Assembly (NCBI GenBank): GCA_020627705.1
Contig: JAHDGJ010000016.1
Coordinates: forward strand, 3,796 to 67,795
DNA: 64,000 nucleotides
Source of the DNA: Saprospiraceae bacterium
GTDB lineage: Bacteria > Bacteroidota > Bacteroidia > Chitinophagales > Saprospiraceae
Reading direction: 5' to 3'
The notes under the pieces were generated by a model. The model was given only the letters and a program-made list of their open reading frames with translations. It did not search any database and was not told where the DNA came from. This document shows, piece after piece, positions 9,589 through 19,308 of the stretch (positions within the stretch are counted from its first letter, which is position 1; every line of letters begins with the position of its first letter). The position numbers and the translations under genes were made by a program.

Positions 9589-11622
9589 ATGATGAGATAT
9601 TGTTTCTTACTTTTTTTGTTCTTTGTTGGATTTAGCCTTAAGGGTCAAGAAGAAGATACCTTTGCTTATTCTATAGATTTGGATGAATTCGTTATTAGTG
9701 CGCAGTACGAACCGACGCATTATAAAGAAGCCATCTACAAGGTAGAAGTAATATCAACCGAACAAATTTTATCAAGAGGTGCAGTTAGTTTAGAACAAGC
9801 ACTTCAAATAAGTCCAGCCATTCGAATTACTCAAGATCCTATTTTGGGAGCTGTAGTAACCATGCGTGGAGTGCAATCAAGCAATGTAGCCATTTTGGTC
9901 GATGGCGTGCCCGTAATCGGACGACTCAACGGAGCGATTGATCTCTCCCAAATATCAATGCAAAATGTTGAGCGCATAGAGTTGGTAGAAGGAGCCTTGT
10001 CCAATTTTTATGGCAGCAATGCAGCTGGGGGAGTGGTGAATATTATTACCAAAAAGTCGGTGAAAGGAAAGGGCGACGTCTCTATAAGAAGTCAATTGGA
10101 ATCCATAGGGCAACAGAATCACGAAATAAACTTCGGTGCATCGTTTGGCAAATGGATGGCAAGAGCGCATGCACGATATTTTGATTTTCAGCAATTCGAA
10201 GAAGATAGTTTTCGTGTAGTGGAGCAAATAGAATTGGAAGATGGCACCCAAATTACTCAGAGCAAATACCCATTAAATCCGAAGCAGCAAAAAAGTGTTG
10301 GTACTGTTTTACGATATAACATTGATGACCAATCGAGTATTGTTTTTAAGGCGGATTACAATGTAGAAGATGTACAAGACTTTGGTGCGAAGAGAAGGCT
10401 TCAATTTAATCCTTATGCTCAAGAGCAATTTTTTAATACTGTCCGTGGAGATTTTTCGCTGAATGCAAAAAAGAAATGGAACGAATGGTATGTGGAGCTA
10501 ACAAGTGCGTACAATAGATATGATCGCATTACAGAAGAGAAAAGATATTACTTTGATAGTATGAGTTTTGATCCAATATTGCAAAGTGCGGATACCTCTC
10601 ATTTTAATAATTTTTTCAATCGACTGGTAATATCCAAAGCCATAAATAACAAGTTGAGTGTAAATGGAGGATTAAACTATACGAAAGAATCCGCCTATGG
10701 AGATCGAATTATTGATCGCAATAATGTGCAAGATTCCACCCGAGCAAGTTTTTCTGAATGGGCCCCATTTGTTGATTTGCAGTACAAAGTGAGCGATGCG
10801 TTTAAAGCATCCCTCTCTACCAGGTATTCTATACACAGTGTCTATGATGCTCAGTGGACACCTGCAGTACAGTTTTTTTATACTCCAAGTGAGAAATGGA
10901 CGCTTAGAGGAGGATATGCTCAAGGCTATCGGAGTCCTAGCCTTAAGGAGTTGTATTTGGAGTTTGTTGATGTCAATCATAATATAATAGGCAATCTAAA
11001 TCTACAACCAGAAATATCTCACGACATACAGGCAACCTTAAGCTATGAGCCCAATAAAAGCTGGAATCTATCTTTAAATGTTTATCAAACAAACATCGAA
11101 AATCGAATTAGTTTGTTTGAATATGAATCCTTGAAATTTCAGTACGAAAATGTTGATGCTTATCAAGTTAGGGGCATTCAACCTTCCATAAAATGGTCCA
11201 TAGGTGTGCTGCAATTTAATTCTGCTGCCTCTGTTGGGTTTTGGTCTACTAATATCGAAAGCGACTCGGCACCTAAATATGGTCGAGTATTCGATTGGAA
11301 CAATGCGTTATTTTTTGCTCATGAGGCCTCTGGAATTGGAGTAAGCTTAAATCATAGAATGGTAGGAGATCAGCCTGGTTTTATTCTCAACAATAACGAT
11401 GTCGAAGTACAAACTTTAGAGGGGTATAATTTGGTGGATGTAAGTGTCCAAAGGTCTTTTTGGAAGAATAAACTTGCCTTAAATCTAGGTGTCAAGAATT
11501 TGATCGGAATAGATAATACCAATGTTTCTGGTTCTGGAGCAACAGGACCTCACAGTGCTTCAGGCCGTAACATAGTTAGTCCTGGCAGAAGTTATTTTTT
11601 ACAAATGAGTTTAGGGATTTGA
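9589..11622 (+). CDS. TonB-dependent outer-membrane receptor
   Basis: 677 residues with a signal peptide (FLLFLFFVGFSLKG). An N-terminal plug domain follows (VISTEQILSRGAVSLEQAL, MRGVQSSNVAILVDGVPV, RIELVEGALSNFYGSNAAGG, VNIITKK), then a 22-strand-type barrel ending with an aromatic-rich last strand. The layout is that of BtuB/CirA-sized receptors for cobalamin, iron chelates or metals rather than of SusC, since it lacks the carboxypeptidase-like N-terminal extension. The ligand is unknown. A TAnnTTTG-type -7 box at 9571-9578 precedes the ATG closely, without an obvious TTG at the expected distance. Confidence 0.88.
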   Translation: MMRYCFLLFLFFVGFSLKGQEEDTFAYSIDLDEFVISAQYEPTHYKEAIYKVEVISTEQILSRGAVSLEQALQISPAIRITQDPILGAVVTMRGVQSSNVAILVDGVPVIGRLNGAIDLSQISMQNVERIELVEGALSNFYGSNAAGGVVNIITKKSVKGKGDVSIRSQLESIGQQNHEINFGASFGKWMARAHARYFDFQQFEEDSFRVVEQIELEDGTQITQSKYPLNPKQQKSVGTVLRYNIDDQSSIVFKADYNVEDVQDFGAKRRLQFNPYAQEQFFNTVRGDFSLNAKKKWNEWYVELTSAYNRYDRITEEKRYYFDSMSFDPILQSADTSHFNNFFNRLVISKAINNKLSVNGGLNYTKESAYGDRIIDRNNVQDSTRASFSEWAPFVDLQYKVSDAFKASLSTRYSIHSVYDAQWTPAVQFFYTPSEKWTLRGGYAQGYRSPSLKELYLEFVDVNHNIIGNLNLQPEISHDIQATLSYEPNKSWNLSLNVYQTNIENRISLFEYESLKFQYENVDAYQVRGIQPSIKWSIGVLQFNSAASVGFWSTNIESDSAPKYGRVFDWNNALFFAHEASGIGVSLNHRMVGDQPGFILNNNDVEVQTLEGYNLVDVSVQRSFWKNKLALNLGVKNLIGIDNTNVSGSGATGPHSASGRNIVSPGRSYFLQMSLGI

Positions 11623-11687
11623 ATATGGACGATGGTCTTTAATTTGCATTAATAGAAGAGGGCAATTGTTCATTTGATGTAATCACT

Positions 11688-14204
11688 TTAGACATTTCTT
11701 AAAACTTCGAGTGGGCTCCTTTTTACCACGTCTCTACTATTCCATAGCCCAATAAAAACTGTTAACCCAACAATGAAAACGAATATTCCAAGTATGGGTA
11801 ACCAGTTAATGTTGAAGTCTAATTCGAACACAAAGGTTGCCAGTAAATAACTTCCTGATAACGCTAAAACAATTCCGGTCGACGCCGAAAGAATTCCTAA
11901 CGCTGCATATTCTACAGCATTGATGCGATAGATTTTATTTTGAACGGCGCCCAAAGTTCTCAAAAGAACGCTTTCGCGTATGCGTTGATATTTCGATAAA
12001 AACAAAGAACTTATCAACACGATAAGACCAATTAGAATACTAAAGCCCGCCATAAATTTAATTACATAACTCACCTTAGTTAGGATATCATTTAAGGTGA
12101 CGAGTATACTGCCCAAATCAATTACCGAAGCGCTGGGCATAGATTTTACTACAGTATTTCTAAAATCTGCCGTTACTTGTTTCGTTGGAGATTTTGTAAC
12201 CAAGATTCTAAATTGTGGCGCTTCCTCCAAAACCCCACTTGGAAATAGAATAAAAAATCTTGATTCCATCTTTCTGAAATTGATCTCACGAATACTCCCA
12301 ACATAGGTTTTGATCAGCGTACCCTGCACATTCCAAACTAATTCGTCATGTAAGCTTACATCTAAGTCTTCCGCATAACTCTCAGCCAACGAAATCATAA
12401 TTGAATCTTCTCCATTGTACACTCCAGTAAAATTACCAGAGAGTAATTTTTCATCTGGGGACATGGTGGACTGATAACTCACTCTCGCTTCTCTATTAAT
12501 AACCCTTCTTGATGCCGTTCTAGTCGAATCTTGAAGCCATTCTTTTTTTGATTTCCCTTGCCACGCTGCCAACTCCATGGTAACCACAGGTACATTTTGA
12601 ATGACTGGCATGTTAAAGGAATTTGTTATCGCTTCTATTTCATCTTTTTGATCTGCTTCGATTCCAAATACAATCATATTTGGTTGATTACCCGCTCCCA
12701 TTCCTTCTACATTGCCCAGTATCAAACCCTGCAGAATAAAAAGTAAAGTAAGTATGCCGGTGCCTAGTCCTATAGAAACAACCAGGGTCTGAGTTTGATT
12801 ATTTGGTCGATAAAGATTAGAGAGGCCTTGTCTTAATACAAAGCTTGCATTAGACGGAAAAAACCTTCGCACGCTCCAGACAACACATTTAGCTACGCCG
12901 TAAAGCACTAAAAATGCGACTAAGATTCCAAGTGAAAATATGCCAGCTTCTAAAATTGATCCAGTTAAAGAATAAAGAAATCCAGTGATTGATAATGCAA
13001 TCAAACCGTAGACCAACCATCTCAAGGGATCAGCTTCTAAGGGATCATCATTAATTCGTAAGGTTTTGAGTGGCGTAATCTTTCGAACACTAATTAAAGG
13101 CCCTAAAGCAAATAGAGTAGTGCTCAAAACGCCCATTACCAAGCCTTTAATAATAGCACTTGAAGACATGGTCATATTTACTTCATAGGGAAGAAATCCC
13201 TTTAGAACGACGGGTAAGATCAGCTGCATAATGCTGCCAATCGCCACTCCAAGCACTACGCTTAAGAAACCCAAGGCAAAAATTTGTAGAAAGTAAACCA
13301 TAAAAGCTTCTTCCCCTTTCATTCCAAGACATCTTAAAATTGCGATGCTCTGGACTTTGGTCTTCACATATATTAGCACGCTGCTGGCCACTCCAATACA
13401 GGCTAGAAGTAGGGAGATGAGGGCCACAATATTTAAAAAGCTATTTAAATTGGAAAAGGCCTCTTTTAAATTTTCTCGTTGATCCTCTATGGTCGTCAAA
13501 CGCATAGATTCTGTTCTGAATTGTTTTTTTCTCTCTTTCTTCCATTCATTCAGATCAACGTCCGAATCCACTTTGTAATAGTTTTTATAATTGACTAAGC
13601 TTCCAGGCTGGATCAATTCAGTTGAAGCCATTTCATCTCCAGAGATATATACGGATGGGGCAAAAGAAGCTCCAGCGTCGATACTTCCAAAAGCATTCAT
13701 TAATCGCCCATGTATGAGAAAAACAGTTTGTCCCAATTTTATAGAATCGCCAACTTCCAAACCATATTGCAACATCATTCCGTCATCTACCAAAGCATTT
13801 TTTCCTTTCTTATAAGAAGAGGCAGCAGAAATTGGCTGGGTAACCAAATTTCCATAATACGGGAAGTCTCCTGTTAGTGCTTTAATCCGAACAAACTGGC
13901 TCTCTGATTTTGACGGCAAATACGACATAGAAAATAATTCTACCTCGGTAGAATTATTAGAGCTAAGAGAATCTAGGGATGCAATAAGACTGTTTGGAAT
14001 CGGTTTATTACCTTCTACAGTGAGGTCTGCTCCAAGAAGAGATTTTGACTGCGTGTCAATGTCTCTCACAAGATTGTCATTGAAGGAGTTGATGGCCACT
14101 AAAGCAGCTATTCCTAAAATTATAGAAGACATAAAAAGTAAAAGCTTAGATCTATCTTTTCTGCTGTCTCGTATCGCAGTTTTTACAATGAGGCTCCACT
14201 TCAT
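11688..14204 (-). CDS. ABC transporter permease, FtsX/YbbP type
   Basis: 838-residue inner-membrane protein with one N-terminal membrane helix, a large periplasmic domain, a central membrane bundle (about residues 255-440) and a second periplasmic domain followed by a C-terminal FtsX bundle (FSILIGLIVLISSLFLSKYQ; RTLGAVQNKIYRINAVEY). This duplicated FtsX architecture is that of YbbP/MacB-class mechanotransmission ABC systems. Its start codon overlaps the stop of the ATPase gene by 4 nt, so the two are translationally coupled. The divergent tesA-like esterase matches the ybbAP-tesA neighbourhood of enterobacteria, where the exact substrate is still unclear. Confidence 0.9.
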   Translation of the reverse strand: MKWSLIVKTAIRDSRKDRSKLLLFMSSIILGIAALVAINSFNDNLVRDIDTQSKSLLGADLTVEGNKPIPNSLIASLDSLSSNNSTEVELFSMSYLPSKSESQFVRIKALTGDFPYYGNLVTQPISAASSYKKGKNALVDDGMMLQYGLEVGDSIKLGQTVFLIHGRLMNAFGSIDAGASFAPSVYISGDEMASTELIQPGSLVNYKNYYKVDSDVDLNEWKKERKKQFRTESMRLTTIEDQRENLKEAFSNLNSFLNIVALISLLLACIGVASSVLIYVKTKVQSIAILRCLGMKGEEAFMVYFLQIFALGFLSVVLGVAIGSIMQLILPVVLKGFLPYEVNMTMSSSAIIKGLVMGVLSTTLFALGPLISVRKITPLKTLRINDDPLEADPLRWLVYGLIALSITGFLYSLTGSILEAGIFSLGILVAFLVLYGVAKCVVWSVRRFFPSNASFVLRQGLSNLYRPNNQTQTLVVSIGLGTGILTLLFILQGLILGNVEGMGAGNQPNMIVFGIEADQKDEIEAITNSFNMPVIQNVPVVTMELAAWQGKSKKEWLQDSTRTASRRVINREARVSYQSTMSPDEKLLSGNFTGVYNGEDSIMISLAESYAEDLDVSLHDELVWNVQGTLIKTYVGSIREINFRKMESRFFILFPSGVLEEAPQFRILVTKSPTKQVTADFRNTVVKSMPSASVIDLGSILVTLNDILTKVSYVIKFMAGFSILIGLIVLISSLFLSKYQRIRESVLLRTLGAVQNKIYRINAVEYAALGILSASTGIVLALSGSYLLATFVFELDFNINWLPILGIFVFIVGLTVFIGLWNSRDVVKRSPLEVLRNV

Positions 14205-14896
14205 GATCTTGCCTCTGATTTGATAGATTGATCGCTAACTATTTTTCCACCTTTAAGTCTAATAATGCGATCTGTCTTGTTTGCCAACTCTAAGTCATGA
14301 GTGACGATTATCAGGGTAGTTTGTTTTTCTTTATTTAATTCGAAAAGTAAATGCTCTACAATTTCTCCTGTCTCCTCATCTAAATTTCCCGTGGGCTCGT
14401 CCGCAAACAAAATTTCTGGATCATTGCTAAAAGCTCTTGCCAAAGATACCCGCTGTTGTTCACCTCCAGATAATTGACTAGGGTAGTGATTAAGGCGGTC
14501 ACCTAAACCAACTCTTTCAAGCAGTGCTATAGCTTTAGCACGAGCTCCTTTTGATCTTCCTTGGAGTTCTAAAGGGATCATCACATTTTCTAATGCGCTA
14601 AGTGTAGGTAGTAGTTGGAAGTTTTGAAAAATGAATCCTACTTTTTTATTTCTAATTTCAGCTTTTTCATTTTCACTCATTGCACTTATGGACTCATTGT
14701 CCAATTTGAGTATCCCACTGGAAGGATTATCTAAGCCTGCACAAAGGCCAAGCAATGTTGTTTTACCTGAACCAGAAGGACCTACAATTGCCAAAATTTC
14801 GCCTCGCTCAACATGGAAATTTATATTGTCGAGAACGGTCAACTTTTTATTAACGCCTTGATATGTTTTAAAAACTTCACTTGCCTCAAGAATCAT
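14201..14896 (-). CDS. ABC transporter ATP-binding protein, YbbA/LolD type
   Basis: 231-residue ATPase with Walker [14 protein letters not shown]-loop [18 protein letters not shown], signature [15 protein letters not shown], Walker [17 protein letters not shown] and the H-loop IIVTHD. The [18 protein letters not shown] segment is typical of the LolD/MacB/YbbA branch, which powers FtsX-type permeases. It is first in a two-gene operon with the permease and divergent from the esterase gene, with about 70 nt between the starts. Confidence 0.92.
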   Translation of the reverse strand: MILEASEVFKTYQGVNKKLTVLDNINFHVERGEILAIVGPSGSGKTTLLGLCAGLDNPSSGILKLDNESISAMSENEKAEIRNKKVGFIFQNFQLLPTLSALENVMIPLELQGRSKGARAKAIALLERVGLGDRLNHYPSQLSGGEQQRVSLARAFSNDPEILFADEPTGNLDEETGEIVEHLLFELNKEKQTTLIIVTHDLELANKTDRIIRLKGGKIVSDQSIKSEARS

Positions 14897-14965
14897 ACAC
14901 TATTTATTTACAGTAGAACTATTAAAAAGTAATTTCGTTCTAAGAACCTGATTAATTTTATACCA

Positions 14966-15757
14966 ATGCTACAAAATCAAAGACGAATAGGAACAAAATT
15001 TCATAATTGTACTTCAAATGATCTTACCCAATTAAGTACTAAATATAAGGTCATCTATCAGTATGCAAAATCAAGTATTCTGAATGTATTTTGTTTGAGT
15101 GTACTTTGTTTATCTGTTATTGGATGTGAAAGTGAAAAACCCAACCCGAATCAAATACCAAGTAAAACGAAGGAAGTAAAACCTGAAATGAAAAAATCGA
15201 CTGAGGATAAGAAAGTGATTTTGTTCTACGGGAATAGTTTAACAGCTGGATTCGGTCTAGATCAAGATGAATCTTTTCCTTCTTTGATAGAGGATAAAAT
15301 AGATTCTTTAGGTCTCAACTATACCGTCGTTAATGCTGGTCTGAGTGGAGAGACTACTTCAGGAGGACTCAAACGAATTGATTGGGTGATGAAACAAAAA
15401 GTGGACATTTTTATATTGGAGTTAGGAGCCAACGATATGCTTCGAGGGTTACCCTTAGATGAAACTCGGAAAAATCTATCCGCAATACTTTCTGTTGTTC
15501 AAGCAAAAAATCCTGAGGCCAAAATAGGGCTGTGTGAAATGATTGCCGCACCGAATATGGGCGATGCTTATGTGAAGGAATTCTCTAAAATTTACAAAGA
15601 TCTATCTGCACCTACTGAGATCGAATTTATTCCGTTTTTTCTTAATGGCGTAGCCGGAAACGAAGATTTGCTTTTGAAAGACGGAAAACATCCTAATGCT
15701 ATGGGGCAGGTAATCGTTGCTCAGAATGTTTGGAAGACGCTAGAGAAGATGTTGTAA
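14966..15757 (+). CDS. tesA: SGNH/GDSL arylesterase / lysophospholipase, TesA-like lipoprotein
   Basis: 263 residues. The SGNH blocks are all visible: GNSLTAGFG (nucleophile Ser), the Gly of NAGLSGETTSGG, GANDMLRG (Asn) and DGKHPN (Asp-His). TesA enzymes are periplasmic multifunctional esterases. Here a lipobox-like stretch (LSVLCLSVIGC) suggests membrane anchoring, preceded by an unusually long N-terminal extension of about 35 residues. No in-frame ATG lies nearer the hydrophobic stretch, so a shorter non-ATG start is possible. It is divergent from the ybbAP-type ABC pair. Confidence 0.85.
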   Translation: MLQNQRRIGTKFHNCTSNDLTQLSTKYKVIYQYAKSSILNVFCLSVLCLSVIGCESEKPNPNQIPSKTKEVKPEMKKSTEDKKVILFYGNSLTAGFGLDQDESFPSLIEDKIDSLGLNYTVVNAGLSGETTSGGLKRIDWVMKQKVDIFILELGANDMLRGLPLDETRKNLSAILSVVQAKNPEAKIGLCEMIAAPNMGDAYVKEFSKIYKDLSAPTEIEFIPFFLNGVAGNEDLLLKDGKHPNAMGQVIVAQNVWKTLEKML

Positions 15758-15782
15758 ATGGCAAGAGTATGAAGCAAGAAAG

Positions 15783-16295
15783 TTAGGATTTAACCTCTCG
15801 TTCAAACAGACAAACCCCTCCTTTGGTATAATGGTCAGGTAATCCATTGACATCTTCTAAATTAAACATACCAAGAAAGTCGAATCCATTTTTTTGGTAA
15901 TGTTTTATCAGTCCTTCGTTTTTGCCAACCGTATCTAACCGCACATATTTCAATCCATGTTTGATGCAATATTGATCGGCCCAAGAAACTATTTTGCCAA
16001 CTAATCCTTGTCCGGCAAAATTGGGATGGGTAGCAATGCGATGAATATATACCGAAGGGTCTCTATTTTTTGCTCCCCATATTAATTCGTCACTTTGAGT
16101 CGTTGCCCAAATGCAGGCGACTTTACCATCGATAAACAGTTTCCATTGACGGTTTTCTTTGATTTCAGTCTTTATCAGTTCTTGAGAAAATGTAGGCCAG
16201 GATACTTGATTTTTTGATTTCATTAGGGCCGTAGCCTTGGCATAGAATTCAAATATTAACGGGATATCTTCAATGACACTGTTTCTAATCTCCAT
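15783..16295 (-). CDS. GNAT family N-acetyltransferase
   Basis: 170 residues. IHRIATHPNFAGQGLVGKI contains the acetyl-CoA pyrophosphate-binding loop of the GNAT fold (variant of R/QxxGxG/A), preceded by beta-strand 4 and followed by WADQYCIKHGLKYVRLDTVGKN and the usual HYQKNGF. Substrate unknown; no informative neighbour. It converges with the esterase gene and is divergent from priA. Confidence 0.8.
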   Translation of the reverse strand: MEIRNSVIEDIPLIFEFYAKATALMKSKNQVSWPTFSQELIKTEIKENRQWKLFIDGKVACIWATTQSDELIWGAKNRDPSVYIHRIATHPNFAGQGLVGKIVSWADQYCIKHGLKYVRLDTVGKNEGLIKHYQKNGFDFLGMFNLEDVNGLPDHYTKGGVCLFEREVKS

Positions 16296-16419
16296 AGATA
16301 CAAAGCTATCTACTTTTAGGTATAGATGTCGTTTTAGGATAATTAGAGCTTGTCTAAATCAAGCCAGTAAAAAATCAATGCAGAAAAGTTTGAAGGGCGG
16401 TATATTGCGTGCCTAAATC

Positions 16420-18882
16420 TTGAAAGACAATACATCCATATTATATGCACATGTGATTTTACCTTTGGCCATTCCAAAGGAATACAGCTACATTGTGCCG
16501 GCCGAATTGGAAGCTGATGTTGCATTTGGTTTTCGAGTAGAGGTCCCCTTGCGAAACAAATTGTATGCTGGTCTGGTGGTTGGGCTAGAAAAAAACATTT
16601 CTTTAGAATACAAAGCTCGACACATCATTTCAGTGATCGATGACAAGCCCATCATAAGCGTAAAGCAATATCAATTATGGAAATGGATCGCTTCGTACTA
16701 TTGCTGTCATATTGGGGAAGTGATGAATGTCGCACTTCCGTCTGGAATGAAGTTGACCTCAGAAACTAAAATTTATATCAATCCTAATTTCGATGAAAAC
16801 ATGCAAGGCTTGTCTGATGATGAGTTTTTGATTGCGGAAGCTTTGCAAGTAAGGGGAGAATTGACCATTGATGAGGTCCGCTCTATTTTGGACAGAAAGA
16901 CAGTATATCCAGTGATAAGGAAGCTTATGGATTTGGAAGTGCTATTGATCAAAGAGGAACTCAAAAATGTCTACAAACCCAAAACCATCTCTGTGGTCCG
17001 TTTGAAAGCTGAGTATAAGGCAAACCCAGATTTATTGTCTGATGTTTTGGAGCAAGTCAAGAGATCAAAACGGCAAACTCAGGCTGTATTGGCAATTTAT
17101 CAGTTGTCTCGAAAAATGGAGAGCATTCCACGGTCGGAGATCTATGAGATGTCGAGCAGTGATTCTACAGTGTTGAATGCCTTAAATAAAAAAGGAGTGA
17201 TTGAGTTTGATGAAGTAGAGGTGTCTAGATTAAAGGACTTTGAATCTCAGGAAAATGCTCCATTGCCTGAATTAACGGAAGATCAAAACGAAGCCTTACA
17301 ACAAATTGAAGATGCCTTTGACGAGAAGAATCAAGTGCTACTGTTTGGTGTTACGGGCAGTGGTAAAACTAGAGTGTATATAGAATTGATCAAGAAGCAA
17401 ATTGCTCAAGGGAAGCAAGTGTTATATCTTTTGCCGGAGATTGCTTTGACCACACAAATAGTCCATCGACTTTCGAAAATTTTTGGCGAGGAAATGGGGG
17501 TGTATCATTCTAAAATGGGCAATGCAGAAAGGGTCGAATTGTGGAAAGCCGTCTACGACGAAAAACCCTTAATCATTGGCGCCAGATCTAGTTTGTTTTT
17601 ACCTTTTCAAAATTTGGGTTTGATCGTTGTAGATGAAGAACATGATCCTTCCTATAAGCAGAATGATCCTGCCCCTCGATATCAAGGGAGAGATACTGCT
17701 GTCGTTATGGCCAACCTAAATAAAGCCAATGTCCTTTTTGGTACTGCGACCCCCTCCATGGAAAGCTATGCGAATGTTACCCAAGGAAAATATACCCTGG
17801 TCGAATTAAGAGAAAGAATTGGAAATATTTCTTTGCCCGAAATAGAGTTGGTCGATTTGAGGCAGCAATATAAGACTGGCCGAATGAAAGCTGGATTTAG
17901 TCAGCCTTTGTGCCAAGCCATTGAGGCCAGTCTGGAGCAAGGCGATCAAGTGATGCTTTTTCAAAACAGAAGAGGCTATGCTCCAACTTTGTCTTGCAAC
18001 GCATGTGGATGGCACTCCGAATGTGATAATTGCGACATTAGTATGACGGTACACAAACACTTTGACGAGTTGCGCTGTCATTATTGTGGCAGTCGAAAAC
18101 GAATGATAACAATTTGCCCGGCATGCGGAACTGAGCACCCTAGCCAAAAAGGCATGGGGACAGAAAAGATTGAATTGGAGATAAGCCAATTGTTTCCTAA
18201 GGCCCGAGTAGCTAGAATGGATTTTGATACAGTAAAAACCCGAACGGCATACGAAACAATCATTCATGAGTATACTAGTAGAAAAATTGATATCCTGGTT
18301 GGAACACAAATGATTACTAAAGGCTTGGATTTTGAGCACGTTGGTGTTGTCGGAATTCTTAATGCCGATTTGACTTTGCAATTTCCTGACTTTCGCTCTG
18401 GGGAGCGTGCTTTCCAATTGTTTACTCAGGTGAGTGGAAGAGCAGGTCGAAAACACAAGCAGGGCAAAGTGATCATACAAACATTTCAGCCGCAACATCC
18501 CGTTATTTTGGAAACCGTGGACAATAATTTTGCACGCTTTTTTGCAAGAGAATCTGTGGAGCGCAAGCGATTTTTGTATCCGCCATATTTTAGATTAATT
18601 GAGATTACACTCAAGCACAAAGATCCTAAAACGGTATTACATGGAGCTCGACATATGTATGAGCTGATTTACAAAGTACTGGGAAAAAGAGTGATCGGTC
18701 CATCGCAGCCTGGGGTTGCTCGGTTGCGAGGACAATATTTGCAGAAAATTCACATCAAGATGGAAAAAGATCCTGCAATACTCAATAAAGTAAAATCAAC
18801 TTTGCTCAGCGCAAAAGCGCAATGTCAAAATACCCCGGGCATAAAAACAGTACGTATAAATATAGATGTGGATCCAATGTAG
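16420..18882 (+). CDS. priA: Primosomal protein N' (PriA replication-restart helicase)
   Basis: 820 residues. An N-terminal 3'-DNA-binding domain (YAHVILPLAIPKEYSY) is followed by a winged helix and a superfamily-2 helicase core: Walker A FGVTGSGKT, DEEHD box, GTATPSME, and QVSGRAGRKHKQG in the last helicase motif. Eight zinc-binding cysteines lie in the paired CNACGW/CDNC and CHYCG/CPACG motifs. PriA reloads the replicative helicase at collapsed forks. TTG at 16420 is the only start that keeps the conserved N-terminal strand complete. Its stop codon is 8 nt from the terminal inverted repeat of the element that follows. Confidence 0.95.
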   Translation: MKDNTSILYAHVILPLAIPKEYSYIVPAELEADVAFGFRVEVPLRNKLYAGLVVGLEKNISLEYKARHIISVIDDKPIISVKQYQLWKWIASYYCCHIGEVMNVALPSGMKLTSETKIYINPNFDENMQGLSDDEFLIAEALQVRGELTIDEVRSILDRKTVYPVIRKLMDLEVLLIKEELKNVYKPKTISVVRLKAEYKANPDLLSDVLEQVKRSKRQTQAVLAIYQLSRKMESIPRSEIYEMSSSDSTVLNALNKKGVIEFDEVEVSRLKDFESQENAPLPELTEDQNEALQQIEDAFDEKNQVLLFGVTGSGKTRVYIELIKKQIAQGKQVLYLLPEIALTTQIVHRLSKIFGEEMGVYHSKMGNAERVELWKAVYDEKPLIIGARSSLFLPFQNLGLIVVDEEHDPSYKQNDPAPRYQGRDTAVVMANLNKANVLFGTATPSMESYANVTQGKYTLVELRERIGNISLPEIELVDLRQQYKTGRMKAGFSQPLCQAIEASLEQGDQVMLFQNRRGYAPTLSCNACGWHSECDNCDISMTVHKHFDELRCHYCGSRKRMITICPACGTEHPSQKGMGTEKIELEISQLFPKARVARMDFDTVKTRTAYETIIHEYTSRKIDILVGTQMITKGLDFEHVGVVGILNADLTLQFPDFRSGERAFQLFTQVSGRAGRKHKQGKVIIQTFQPQHPVILETVDNNFARFFARESVERKRFLYPPYFRLIEITLKHKDPKTVLHGARHMYELIYKVLGKRVIGPSQPGVARLRGQYLQKIHIKMEKDPAILNKVKSTLLSAKAQCQNTPGIKTVRINIDVDPM

Positions 18883-18890
18883 TTTCCCAT

Positions 18891-19213
18891 ACTTTCCCAT
18901 TGCGGCAAAGTATGCAAAGCGCTAGTAAAGACAAATGAAATTCTTTAGCGAGCTAAAGACCAAATGATTTTTCGTTACAGGCTTTTTCGCTTCGCGAAGC
19001 CCTTTCACTTAAATCATTTTATTTCTTAAGTCTTTACGATTTTGAAGAATGTAACAATTTGTCTCTCAACAAAAGATAATGAGTGACAAGCGTAATTGCT
19101 TCCGTCTTAGGAGGAATAAAGCATGAAGCGCAAATCTGAGTGTTCAGAAACTTGTTTCTGATTTGCCTTCTGTGAAGACTAGCGCTTTGTCCACTTTGCC
19201 GCAATGGGAAAGT
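18891..19213. repeat. MITE-like or structured intergenic element with 36-bp terminal inverted repeats
   Basis: Positions 18891-18911 and 19193-19213 are perfect reverse complements (21 bp). After three mismatched bases, 18915-18926 and 19178-19189 continue as a perfect 12-bp match, giving a 36-bp inverted repeat with 33 matches. Inside, the left half nests smaller inverted repeats: 18925-18932 with 19030-19037, 18962-18970 with 19011-19019, and a 12-bp palindrome GCTTCGCGAAGC at 18989-19000. The right half folds as 19130-19136 with 19160-19166 and 19145-19151 with 19154-19160. No ORF and no clear target-site duplication was seen. It may be a non-autonomous transposon, a BIME-like repeat or a large bidirectional terminator. 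Confidence 0.7.
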
Positions 19214-19308
19214 GGAATAATTAAAACTTTACCATCTTGTGCAAGATCTGAAAGTGACTCTTACTGCCTTTCAGGGTTCGTTTTGGGGCAATGCCAAAAT
19301 GAACATAA
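19214..19308 (-). pseudogene. Decayed duplicate of the 3' end of the M28/PDZ peptidase gene
   Basis: Positions 19217-19238 repeat 19305-19326, the last codons of the peptidase gene, with one mismatch in 22. Read on the minus strand, the stretch before it still resembles the PDZ tail of the peptidase at low level: AL...EP...RVT against EALGKIEP...KVT, with a stop and frame changes. It looks like the remnant of a duplicated or recombined peptidase end, lying between the inverted-repeat element and the intact gene. Confidence 0.45.

Noticed and set aside
17806-18498. 230-codon open frame opposite priA
   Set aside because: Antisense to conserved helicase and zinc motifs; no start or protein character of its own.
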